From NCBI GenBank assembly GCA_964587155.1, contig CAZPKF010000007.1:65658-129657 (forward strand): DNA of 64,000 bases. The letters are read 5' to 3'. The position numbers were made by a program, and so were the translations under genes. This document shows, piece after piece, positions 54,937 to 63,159 of this stretch. Under the pieces are notes generated by a model that was not told where the DNA came from, ran no database searches, and was given only the letters and a program-made list of their open reading frames with translations. Position 1 is the first letter of the stretch. The number at the start of each line of letters is the position of its first letter. Origin of the DNA: Hallerella sp964587155. Lineage in GTDB: Bacteria > Fibrobacterota > Fibrobacteria > Fibrobacterales > Fibrobacteraceae.

Positions 54937-56139
54937 TTAGTGGGAAAGCGTTTTCAGATATTCGTCAATCGCTTTGCGGTATTCTTCAACTCCAGCCGCG
55001 ATGCGTTTCGCCATCTCTTTTTGCCCTTTTTCGGAATTCATGTATTTTTCTTCTTCGGGGTTGCTGATGAATCCCAGTTCAATGAGCGTTGCCGGCATGA
55101 GTGCTCCGACGAGAACCATGAATCCGGCTCCACCTGCGCCAGAACCTTGCTTGGGAATTTTTCCGCCTTCGTAAGCGCGGATTGTCTTTTCTGTGAAGGT
55201 GTAACTGGCGTGTTTGTACTGTTCGAGGCGTGCTTGGAGCTTTAACCAGTCGAGAGGGGAAAGTTCTTCTTTGGAGTTTTTGTCACCGTAGGTTTTGGCC
55301 ACTTTGTTTTCGCGGCGGGCGATGGCGCGGTCTTCTTCGTTTTCGGGATCGCGTAAAACATAAATGCGGAATCCCCGCGTCTTTTTTTTGCGGGCGGCAT
55401 TTCCGTCAATGGCGTTGCAGTGCAGACTGATGAAAAGGTCGCCGTTCCATTTGTTGGCTAATTGCGGACGTTCGGAAAGCTGAATGAATTTATCTGTATC
55501 GCGGGTGAGTTTTACCTGAAACCCTTTCGAAAGTAATTCCTTTTCGAGAAGTTTTGCTACAGAAAGTACGATGTCTTTTTCGTTTGAAATTTTTCCGATG
55601 GCTCCGGGGTCTTTTCCTCCGTGACCAGGATCGATGATGATTGTTTTGACTTCGCGTGAACCGGGGGGGGCGTTCTTATTTTTGACCGTGGCCTTTGACG
55701 ATGAGGATGGCGCGGATGAAGATGAAATTGCGGCGGACGAAATATTTTTTTCGGGAGGGGCTGCTTTGGTTTCGTCTGATTTTAAAAAGTTGGCGGCAGT
55801 ATCTAAAACGTAGCGTTTTGAAAACGCCTTGGAAAAAATCTCGACGGTTTCATTCAGCGGAGCCCAAAGAGCATCGTTTTCGAAAAGGGTGGGCGTAGAC
55901 AGCTTGTGGGCGTTTCCGTTGGCGAAGATGTAGGGAACGCCTAATACGAATGCGCAGGAAAGGGGCTTGCCTTCGGCTTTGAAGTGCCTTTCGACGGGAT
56001 GCCAAGAAGTAGACAAACCTTCTGCTTTGGAGAGGGAGTCAATGTTCACCATCCAGATGCCGTTTTTTTGCATTGCGGGAATGTCGGCGAGGATTGCCGA
56101 AAAGAGTCCAAAAAAGAGAATGGCGAAGAGAGCTTTCAA
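54937..56139 (-). CDS. N-acetylmuramoyl-L-alanine amidase (AmiC type)
   Basis: Zinc amidase cleaving the peptide from MurNAc in peptidoglycan, used in cell separation; 400 residues. A signal peptide (LFAILFFGLFSAILADIPA) is followed by an N-terminal beta-rich region and a Ser/Ala linker (about 132-150). The Amidase_3 domain starts at about 165: IIIDPGHGGKDPGAIG, then SNEKDIVLSVA, LFISLHCNAIDG and the catalytic Glu in ATLIELGFISN. A C8 tract (55663-55670 on the plus strand as G8) lies at codons 157-159, just before the catalytic domain. The start overlaps the smpB stop as ATGA. Confidence 0.93.
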   Translation of the reverse strand: MKALFAILFFGLFSAILADIPAMQKNGIWMVNIDSLSKAEGLSTSWHPVERHFKAEGKPLSCAFVLGVPYIFANGNAHKLSTPTLFENDALWAPLNETVEIFSKAFSKRYVLDTAANFLKSDETKAAPPEKNISSAAISSSSAPSSSSKATVKNKNAPPGSREVKTIIIDPGHGGKDPGAIGKISNEKDIVLSVAKLLEKELLSKGFQVKLTRDTDKFIQLSERPQLANKWNGDLFISLHCNAIDGNAARKKKTRGFRIYVLRDPENEEDRAIARRENKVAKTYGDKNSKEELSPLDWLKLQARLEQYKHASYTFTEKTIRAYEGGKIPKQGSGAGGAGFMVLVGALMPATLIELGFISNPEEEKYMNSEKGQKEMAKRIAAGVEEYRKAIDEYLKTLSH

Positions 56140-56615
56140 CGGTGACCGGCCTTGACGATTCGCGCAATGGCGAGTTTTTCATCGCGGGCGATAAGGTCTG
56201 CCCGTTTGTCGCGTTGATCCTTGCCCCTGCAAATTCCCACATCGATTTTGGCGTATCGGTTTTTGAAGTATAATTTTAACGGGATGAGGGTTAATCCTTT
56301 GAGTTCGGTCGCCTTGCGCATTTTTTGAATTTCGGACTTGTGCGCGAGCAATTTGCGCTTGCGTTGCGGTTCGTGCCCAAAGGCGCGGGCGAACGAATAG
56401 TCGTCAATGTGCGCGGCGACCAGCCAAAGTTCATTTTTGTCTTTGGAAACTTCGACCCATGCTTCGTTCAAGTTGCATTTTCCTGCGCGGATGGATTTGA
56501 TTTCGGAACCGACGAGCATGATGCCGACTTCAAAATGATCCTCGATGAAGTAGAGATGGTTTGCTTTTCGGTTGGTGATGGTCGGCGTCCCGGCGGTTTG
56601 TTTTTTGTCAGCCAT
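56136..56615 (-). CDS. smpB: SsrA-binding protein
   Basis: Partner of tmRNA in rescuing stalled ribosomes; 159 residues. Core blocks are NRKANHLYFIEDHFEVGIML, GSEIKSIRAGKCNLNEAWVE, and the C-terminal basic tail around GKDQRDKRADLIARDEK. ATG 56615 gives the usual start; the open frame to 56639 lies inside the HU gene. It overlaps HU by 8 nt and the amidase by 4 nt. The tmRNA gene itself is not in this window. Confidence 0.95.
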   Translation of the reverse strand: MADKKQTAGTPTITNRKANHLYFIEDHFEVGIMLVGSEIKSIRAGKCNLNEAWVEVSKDKNELWLVAAHIDDYSFARAFGHEPQRKRKLLAHKSEIQKMRKATELKGLTLIPLKLYFKNRYAKIDVGICRGKDQRDKRADLIARDEKLAIARIVKAGHR

Positions 56616-56955
56616 GGTCTTCGTTCTCAATTTTTTCAATGAAGCTGATGTCGGACTGCATGGAGTCTAGTAGGCGGCTCAGTTCCCGGCTCGCTTCAAA
56701 AACGGGGCGGATTTGGGCGTCGACATCGACTTTTTCTCCGGTATGCGGATTTCGGGCTGTCCGGGCGTTCCGCTTTCGCAATTTGAACCTGCCGAATCCG
56801 CGGATTTCGATGTTCTTTCCATCGATTAGGGCTTTTGCTATGGCATCCAAAAAACTTTCGACGATGATTTTCGTTTCCACCTGCGTTAAACCTGCGCGGG
56901 AGGCGATATCTTCGACCAACTCTTTTTTGGTGATGTTGTTTTTGGATGCGGACAT
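56608..56955 (-). CDS. HU/IHF-family DNA-binding protein
   Basis: Nucleoid-associated DNA-bending protein, 115 residues, longer than canonical HU (90) by a C-terminal acidic tail (SDISFIEKIENEDHG). KKELVEDIASRAGLTQVETK opens the helical dimer domain and EIRGFGRFKLRKRNARTARN, followed by PHTGEKV, is the beta arm. The RNPxTGE motif is intact. It is more IHF-like in the order of its arms, but the subtype is uncertain. The start directly abuts the obgE stop with no gap. Confidence 0.93.
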   Translation of the reverse strand: MSASKNNITKKELVEDIASRAGLTQVETKIIVESFLDAIAKALIDGKNIEIRGFGRFKLRKRNARTARNPHTGEKVDVDAQIRPVFEASRELSRLLDSMQSDISFIEKIENEDHG

Positions 56956-57951
56956 TTATTTTCCCCAGCCGGAAGCTTTTTTGCGCTTGTCCGGAACAAG
57001 CCCACCTAGGGCTTTTTTCAAATCTTGAAGCCCGATGCCGGTGACGGCGGATGTCGAAATGAACGGCTGCTTTTTGGCCCGGAATGCCTTCTCGGCTTTT
57101 TCGATGCCCAAATCGGCTTTGTTCAGGGCGACAAGGAACGGCTTTTCGACAAGTTTGGGATGGAACTTTTCAAGTTCCGTGCGCAGTGTCTGGAATTTTT
57201 CCCAGGCGTCTTCTTCAAAAGCGTCGATGACAAAGAGCAGGGCGTAAGTGCGTTCGATGTGCTTCAAAAATTCGTGCCCGAGTCCGCGGCCTTCGCTAGC
57301 TCCTTCGATGAGTCCGGGGATGTCGGCAATGACAAAGCTGCGGGATGATTCGGAAACAATGCCTAAAACCGGTTCTAACGTGGTGAACGGATAATCGCCG
57401 ACTTTGGGCTTTCCGCTAGAAACTCGGTTTACCAAGGAAGATTTTCCAGCATTTGGGAAACCGACAAGGCCCACGTCTGCGACCAGTTTCAGTTCTAGGA
57501 ATAGTTCCCGTTTTTCGCCGCTTTGTCCGCGAGTCGCTTTTTCTGGCCCTTGCATGGATGGGGTTACAAAGTGGACGTTTCCGAGTCCGCCGCGCCCGCC
57601 TTTGGCGGCTATCCAACGTTGGTTGGGCTCTGTCAAATCCGACAGGATGTGCCCTTCGGCATCTTTGACTAGCGTGCCACAGGGAACGTCGATGATTAAA
57701 TCTTTGGCGGATTTTCCGGTGCACCGTGCCGCACCGCCGTCTTCTCCGTTGGCTGCTTTGTAAATATGCGTATTGCCCATGTCGAGAAGAGTGGAGTATT
57801 GTTCGTTCGCGCGCAGGATGACGCTCCCACCGCGTCCGCCGTCGCCGCCGTCTGGCCCGCCTAGGGGAACGAATTTTTCGCGACGGAAACTGCTGAGTCC
57901 GTTGCCGCCTTTGCCGGAGCGCACTTCAATGGTTTTTTCGTCTAAAAACAT
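56956..57951 (-). CDS. obgE: GTPase Obg/CgtA
   Basis: Ribosome-associated essential GTPase, 331 residues. The N-terminal Obg domain is glycine-rich (VRSGKGGNGLSSFRREKFVP, GGPDGGDGGRGGSV). The G domain has the P loop VGFPNAGKSSLVN, switch II DIPGLIEGASEGRGLG and NKAD. The extra C-terminal OCT domain of many relatives is absent. The gene heads the minus-strand run obgE-HU-smpB-amidase. TATATT (57958-57963, minus) lies 6 nt before the ATG, so the message may be leaderless. Confidence 0.95.
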   Translation of the reverse strand: MFLDEKTIEVRSGKGGNGLSSFRREKFVPLGGPDGGDGGRGGSVILRANEQYSTLLDMGNTHIYKAANGEDGGAARCTGKSAKDLIIDVPCGTLVKDAEGHILSDLTEPNQRWIAAKGGRGGLGNVHFVTPSMQGPEKATRGQSGEKRELFLELKLVADVGLVGFPNAGKSSLVNRVSSGKPKVGDYPFTTLEPVLGIVSESSRSFVIADIPGLIEGASEGRGLGHEFLKHIERTYALLFVIDAFEEDAWEKFQTLRTELEKFHPKLVEKPFLVALNKADLGIEKAEKAFRAKKQPFISTSAVTGIGLQDLKKALGGLVPDKRKKASGWGK

Positions 57952-58061
57952 AGGTTAAATATAGAAAAGAAAAAGACGCTGGCGGCTGGCGTTGTCCGCG
58001 GGCGCTGTTTGGGGTGCTTGATTGAATTTGAAGTGAAAATATGAAAAAAAATTAAAACGTA

Positions 58062-58088
58062 TTGACAAACTGTTTTTTTTTTTACTTT
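58062..58088 (+). promoter_or_regulatory. promoter with T11 spacer tract
   Basis: A perfect TTGACA (58062-58067) is followed by a spacer of 15 nt ending in a run of eleven T (58073-58083, overlapping the first base of the box), then TACTTT (58083-58088), 5 nt before ATG 58094. The spacer is 2 nt short of the optimum, and slippage in the T tract would change it. Confidence 0.5.
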
Positions 58089-58093
58089 TTAGA

Positions 58094-59557
58094 ATGAAAA
58101 AAATGAAATTTAGAATGGTGTGTGATAATAATACGATTAGTTTGATTTTTTTTCGCGACGGGATTCGCGTAATCATTTGTACAATTTTCTTTTTGGGTAT
58201 TTTTGTCGGCTGCATTGAAGTCGAAAAGGTCTCGGAGAAAAAGCCTTATGCCGTCTCGGTCAAAAAAGAACGCTCCTATTATCAGGCGCAAAAGATAGTC
58301 GAACATTTGTCCGACTTGGGAATCCCTTCCTATGTGGTGGAAAAAGGCGTGGACAAGGACAGGTATTACCATGTCGTGACGAAATCCTTTCGGACCGAGG
58401 GCGAAGCCAAAAAATTTCGAGAACTTCTTGCTTCCAAGGAAATGGAAAAAGGCGAGATATTTTCTTTCGACGACTTGTCCGAGGAGGAACGGAAAAATCT
58501 GGCAAATCGGAAAATCTATATGCAAGAGGAACGCAAACGCATTCCTGCTGAAACCCCGGATGTTCCCCGGTCTATCTTGTTCACGATTCGAAAAGTTCCC
58601 GCTTCAAACGCATTCTACATCGGCAGGATGAATTTGGTCAATTTGGGCATGACGGATAAGGGGAAGATTTATTCTCTCGACCTTTCAACGGATTTGCCCC
58701 GCGGCGTGAAGCTTTCCTATTTTGCCGAACACGGGAACGCCTTTGCCGAAATCCGGCTGGTCGATAATCTGTACGGCGACCAGGTGACGTTTGAAATTTT
58801 GAATCTGAAATCTGGCGAGAGTGTCGAGGATCTCGCTTCCGAAATTGCGGACAATATTTTGGCTACTGGCGAGTATGCTGTAGAAGAGAAAATTCCGTAT
58901 TTTGTTGCTTCATACGATAGGCTTGGCGGCTACCGCGTAACGATTGAAGTTCCCGCAACCAAAAAAATCGCGGCCAAACGGCGGAGCTATACCATCGTGG
59001 GAGACCGTTCAAACGAATATCTTTTCATTGTGCAAGATGCCGGACGGGATGATCCGGAGAGAATCGCACGGCTGCTTTCTCAAATCGGCAAGTCGAACGG
59101 GCTTGAAGATTACGACGAGTTCTGGAATTCCTTCTACTTGATTCCGAAAAATCTGGAGGGGGACATTTTCATCGCTTATGCTAGCGAAAAAATGGGACCC
59201 TCTTATGCGCGAAATAAAGGCAACACTCTTTGGGCGAAGCGGATAATTGGGCACTGGACTTACAGTATGTATTTTTACGCTCCGGAGAAAGGCGTTTGGA
59301 ATTATACGGCTTTTGATCTTCTAACCGAACCGTATTGCGGAAAAACGTGGGAAATCTATTCGAAGCAAGTATGGAATGCCGGACTGAATTTTTGCGGGAC
59401 TCGGGGACACGCCATCAAGAATTGGTGGGGTGAGGTTAATGAATTGAATTACAGGTTCGACCGCTATGTTTTGACCATCAATCCACGTTCGGGAAATTTT
59501 ACGCAAAGTTCTTTGATTTCAAGGGCGGAACGCTTCCAGTACGCCTGTGGAAAATAA
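58094..59557 (+). CDS. lipoprotein with SPOR domain
   Basis: 487 residues. The start MKKMKFRMVC is followed by a hydrophobic stretch (IRVIICTIFFLGIFVGC) whose Cys40 is a probable lipid site, an unusually long n-region. A SPOR-like domain (about 49-115) follows: KPYAVSVKKERSYYQAQKIV, then YYHVVTKSFRTEGEAKKFRE; these domains bind denuded peptidoglycan at division sites. The remaining 350 residues are beta-rich and unrecognised, ending with a Cys pair region (NFCGTRGHAIKNWWGEVNEL). It heads the four-gene run. The start may be 58103 instead. Confidence 0.7.
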   Translation: MKKMKFRMVCDNNTISLIFFRDGIRVIICTIFFLGIFVGCIEVEKVSEKKPYAVSVKKERSYYQAQKIVEHLSDLGIPSYVVEKGVDKDRYYHVVTKSFRTEGEAKKFRELLASKEMEKGEIFSFDDLSEEERKNLANRKIYMQEERKRIPAETPDVPRSILFTIRKVPASNAFYIGRMNLVNLGMTDKGKIYSLDLSTDLPRGVKLSYFAEHGNAFAEIRLVDNLYGDQVTFEILNLKSGESVEDLASEIADNILATGEYAVEEKIPYFVASYDRLGGYRVTIEVPATKKIAAKRRSYTIVGDRSNEYLFIVQDAGRDDPERIARLLSQIGKSNGLEDYDEFWNSFYLIPKNLEGDIFIAYASEKMGPSYARNKGNTLWAKRIIGHWTYSMYFYAPEKGVWNYTAFDLLTEPYCGKTWEIYSKQVWNAGLNFCGTRGHAIKNWWGEVNELNYRFDRYVLTINPRSGNFTQSSLISRAERFQYACGK

Positions 59558-59596
59558 CGAAATGATTTTTACACATTCATCAACAAGAGGAAAAAA

Positions 59597-60925
59597 ATGA
59601 AAAACATTCTCACATTTTTACAAAAAATTCCATCAGCACTTAAAAAGTGGCTCGCTAAGCCGATGCCAATGCTTGAAAAGGTCGAAGAAGGCTATCACTT
59701 TCCTTTTTCGCACCTGTTTTTTTCCATCATTTCATGGGTTGGAATCCTTGCGATTTGTGTTGGATTCTTCATTTTCCTATACTCCATTTTCCCCGTATTT
59801 GAGCGTTCCGTGGATGAACCGGAATTGCTTTCGCAGAGAGAGATTACCGCGGAAGAAGTCTTGTCTTGTGCAAAACCTGTACAATCCAAAATAAAAAAGC
59901 GAACAACGTCTCATACCAGCCCGACGTCTAATACCAACACCGCATACCCGGAATCGGAGTCTTGCACAAGGCCTCAAATTTCGCTTGCCAATTTGGCTTC
60001 GGCTCTTCCCAGTGTTACTTTTTCCAAAAAAGGACGCAAGAATATTTGCGATAAAAGCGAAGGCTATTATGAATATGGGGACTGGGGCGATTTTATCTAT
60101 CCTAGTCGGTGCTATGAATATGGCGATGTTGATTCCAAGTTTTCCGAAAATGTGCGGTCAAAAATGCAGCAATGGTTCCCGTGCGACAGCGCTGTTCAGC
60201 AGGAAATCGTCAATAAGCTGGCTTCGCACTTGATGTTCTATGCGGAAAAATCCCGCCTGCAAATATTCGAGACATCCATCAATTGGATTGGACGTGCGGA
60301 GGACATGAACGCCGTGACGGAAACCTTTGAAATCTTTGCTGCGGTTGATGCTGTCATAGGCAATGCGGGTAACGAAGATGTCACTCAAAAGGTGGAAAGC
60401 TTGTTTGCCGCCTTCGAAAACTTCATTGGAAAAAATCCGAAAAATGGAAAACAGGTTCTTTTCAAATCTTTGGAATTGGTAAAAATCGCGGATGGTTCCA
60501 AACGGTTTGATGTATTCAAAACGGCGCGGGCCTATTATAAGGGACTCGATATCGATATGAATGCAAGTGGGGAATGGGCGAAAGCATCGGATAGATTCCT
60601 TGTTCTAAAAGAATTGCATGTAGGATCCAATATCGTCAACAATTTAAAATGTTTCTACGACGCCTATATTAAGGAAGCTTCGGATCGCGTTGCGGAAAAT
60701 AAAAGGCGAGAACAATCTTATGATTCGGAAGTGTCGAAAGCAAAATTCGATGCGGACATGGCACGCATGGCGCATCGAGCTGCAATGCCTGTTTCGGGAA
60801 TTGTCGTGCTGGCCGGATTGGCTCTATTCATTGTAATTGGGATTCTTTTGCTGCTGTTCTCCTTGCAGCGCAGCGTCAAGCACCTTGAAAAAATCATTGC
60901 GGAAAAAGATAACACGAAGAAATAA
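59597..60925 (+). CDS. two-transmembrane protein of unknown function
   Basis: 442 residues, no signal peptide. One helix near residues 40-62 (FFSIISWVGILAICVGFFIF) and another near 400-425 (SGIVVLAGLALFIVIGILLL) flank a large region, probably periplasmic. This region has a Ser/Thr-rich linker (about 98-120), six cysteines (including CDKSEGYYEYGDWGD and RCYEYG) and a helical core. The short C-terminus (RSVKHLEKIIAEKDNTKK) would be cytoplasmic. No family is recognised. GAGGAAAAA precedes the ATG, and it lies 39 nt after the SPOR gene. Confidence 0.6.
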   Translation: MKNILTFLQKIPSALKKWLAKPMPMLEKVEEGYHFPFSHLFFSIISWVGILAICVGFFIFLYSIFPVFERSVDEPELLSQREITAEEVLSCAKPVQSKIKKRTTSHTSPTSNTNTAYPESESCTRPQISLANLASALPSVTFSKKGRKNICDKSEGYYEYGDWGDFIYPSRCYEYGDVDSKFSENVRSKMQQWFPCDSAVQQEIVNKLASHLMFYAEKSRLQIFETSINWIGRAEDMNAVTETFEIFAAVDAVIGNAGNEDVTQKVESLFAAFENFIGKNPKNGKQVLFKSLELVKIADGSKRFDVFKTARAYYKGLDIDMNASGEWAKASDRFLVLKELHVGSNIVNNLKCFYDAYIKEASDRVAENKRREQSYDSEVSKAKFDADMARMAHRAAMPVSGIVVLAGLALFIVIGILLLLFSLQRSVKHLEKIIAEKDNTKK

Positions 60926-60934
60926 AGGTTGAAA

Positions 60935-63154
60935 ATGAAAAGACTGTTTGCGCTTGCGATTTTTGGGGCAATAGCAATCGTTTTGGGACAGAATCCTTGC
61001 ACACTAAGCGACTCCTATTTTGCGGAAAGGAAGACCTGCGTGGCAAACTTTCGCGAAGCGACGGCTCCGAGCAAATTGCCGAAGGAGGGGCTTTTCGATG
61101 CCGACTCTTGGAAGCAGTGCTTTGATGATTGGAAAAAGAAATTTTCCGTTTCCCAAAACAAAGTGAATGAATGCTGTAAGAAGGATTCTTTGAATTTTGA
61201 AAAAGTGTCCAAAATATGTATTCTCAAGCTTTGGAACGAGCAAGCTTGCGAGCAGGCTCTTGCTCAGACCGTAGGCGATGGCGGTCTGGATGTCTTGCAA
61301 AATTCCATCGGTTTGACGCTTCTTCTCCGTGCTGCCGAAAATCTGAACCGGCAAGCATTCGACTTCTTTCTTTCGAAGGGGGCGGATATCCATGCTACAG
61401 ATGGGAACGGGAAAAACGCATTAATGTATGCCTTGTCGCAATGGTATCCGGGAGATACAGTCGATGCCTTTTTGCAGGAATATTACGGAGAAAAACGGCG
61501 GACGCAACTCGCTTTGGTCAATTCGATTTTAAAGGAGGGCGTTTCGCCAAACGAAATCGCCATAAATGGCATGAACGCTTTGGATTATGCCTTGTTTGTG
61601 CCTGGAATCGATCAAATTATCGATGCGTTCCTCGCTGCCGGCGCTCGTCCCGGCGTGATTCTCTCCAAGAATTTCAAACAGGGCGAGAAAAAGGTTACGA
61701 AGCGTAGCAGCCCTTTTTTGCGCACATTGGATTCCCTTTCACCTTATGCGCAAAAAATCTGGAAGGCGACCAAGGATTGGAAAGGGCAGCTGAGACAAGG
61801 GGCTTATGAGGATGCCGCTTTTTGGCAATCGGCGGTACAGTATTACAAACAGGGCTTAATCTCCGAAGAGATGGTGGCAATGGCTCTCGCTAAGGGGATT
61901 TCTCCCAATGAAGTCGATTCGGCGGGAACCTCCTTTTTCCTCTATTTTATGGATGGGGAACCGCTCGCTTCATCAAAAATTACCGATGCTTTCCAAAAAG
62001 CCAAAGTAAAAATGGATGCGTTGAAAAGGGAAGGGGAACCCTTTAATTTGTTGAAATACGCGATTTTGAAGGACAATGCCAAATTGCTGAAGCTTGCCTT
62101 GTCCTCGAAACCCGACCTGAAAAAAGATATAGGCAGTGTAGTAACGATGAGATTTTCTAATGGAGAAGAGAGCGTTGTACCGCTTACCCCTTTGGAATTC
62201 GCCGTTAGTAATCGAAAACCGAAAATGGTCAAGATGCTCATCAAGGCGAAGGCGCCCGTGAAGGAAAGCTTTGCGCTGGGAATCGCCGTGCTGAATGACG
62301 ATGTGGAAATGGCGAAAATCCTGATTGCGGCAAAAGCGAATGTCAATGACAATTTCCCCAATGGGGTAGCGCTTATCGAAAGTGCCAAGTCGGATGCCAT
62401 GACGGCTTTGCTAAAAAAGAACGGGGCGACTGTTCCATTCCATGGTTCCTTCATTGATTATTGCAAAAATTCGGAATTGAGCGTAAAAGACGTTTTGGCG
62501 GCATTTGACGGTGGCGCAGATGTGAACGAGGTGGATAGCGATGGATTTACCCCTTTGCATGTGATTTCTGCCTTCTCCAAGGACCCGAAGATGGTGGATG
62601 TGTTGGTCGAACGGGGCGCTGTGGTCAATGCGATGACCAACAACGGCTGTACGCCATTCTTTTTTGCGGCAAGACAGAACACCAATCCGGCAATTTTGAC
62701 CTCGTTGATTAGGCATGGCGCCGATGCAACCTTGACTCCAAAAAACGAAAACAACTGGGATGTGCTTTTTTATGCGGTTGCAAATAACCCAAATCCGGCG
62801 GTGACGGCAACGTTGCTGTCAATGGGGCTTGACGAAAATTACAGTGATCGGGACAAAAATACGCTGATTCTGGTCGCCATCAAGAACAACCCGAACGAAA
62901 AAATCCTTATCCAACTGTTCAAACGGGGTTACAAGGTAAATCCCGACGAAAATTACAGGTGGGGTAATCCTTTGGTGAAAGCGGTTGAAAATCAAGCCAA
63001 TTTAAAGATTGTCAAGGTATTGCTGCAGGCGCATGCGAAAGTTACTGATGATGCGGTGCGTGCCGCACAAAATCTTCCGACCGGAAAATACAAAAACCAG
63101 CTGCTGGATATTCTTATCAAGGCAAAAAAATCACAAAAGCGCTGGGAGAACTAG
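60935..63154 (+). CDS. exported ankyrin-repeat protein
   Basis: 739 residues. A signal peptide (RLFALAIFGAIAIVLGQNPC) is followed by a Cys-rich N-terminal region (residues 20-110, eight cysteines). The remainder is built of ten or more ankyrin-like repeats, clearest in LTLLLRAAENLNRQAFDFFL, GKNALMYALSQW, FTPLHVISAFSKDPKMVDVL, and CTPFFFAARQNTNP with SLIRHGADATLTPKN. It is likely a periplasmic or surface binding scaffold. ATG 60935 follows AAAGG; a TTG at 60929 is possible. It lies 9 nt after the two-TM gene. Confidence 0.78.
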   Translation: MKRLFALAIFGAIAIVLGQNPCTLSDSYFAERKTCVANFREATAPSKLPKEGLFDADSWKQCFDDWKKKFSVSQNKVNECCKKDSLNFEKVSKICILKLWNEQACEQALAQTVGDGGLDVLQNSIGLTLLLRAAENLNRQAFDFFLSKGADIHATDGNGKNALMYALSQWYPGDTVDAFLQEYYGEKRRTQLALVNSILKEGVSPNEIAINGMNALDYALFVPGIDQIIDAFLAAGARPGVILSKNFKQGEKKVTKRSSPFLRTLDSLSPYAQKIWKATKDWKGQLRQGAYEDAAFWQSAVQYYKQGLISEEMVAMALAKGISPNEVDSAGTSFFLYFMDGEPLASSKITDAFQKAKVKMDALKREGEPFNLLKYAILKDNAKLLKLALSSKPDLKKDIGSVVTMRFSNGEESVVPLTPLEFAVSNRKPKMVKMLIKAKAPVKESFALGIAVLNDDVEMAKILIAAKANVNDNFPNGVALIESAKSDAMTALLKKNGATVPFHGSFIDYCKNSELSVKDVLAAFDGGADVNEVDSDGFTPLHVISAFSKDPKMVDVLVERGAVVNAMTNNGCTPFFFAARQNTNPAILTSLIRHGADATLTPKNENNWDVLFYAVANNPNPAVTATLLSMGLDENYSDRDKNTLILVAIKNNPNEKILIQLFKRGYKVNPDENYRWGNPLVKAVENQANLKIVKVLLQAHAKVTDDAVRAAQNLPTGKYKNQLLDILIKAKKSQKRWEN

Positions 63155-63159
63155 ATGAT

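Noticed and set aside
58073..58083. T11 run as an intrinsic terminator
   Set aside because: No stem precedes it; a TTGACA box does, and a start codon follows.
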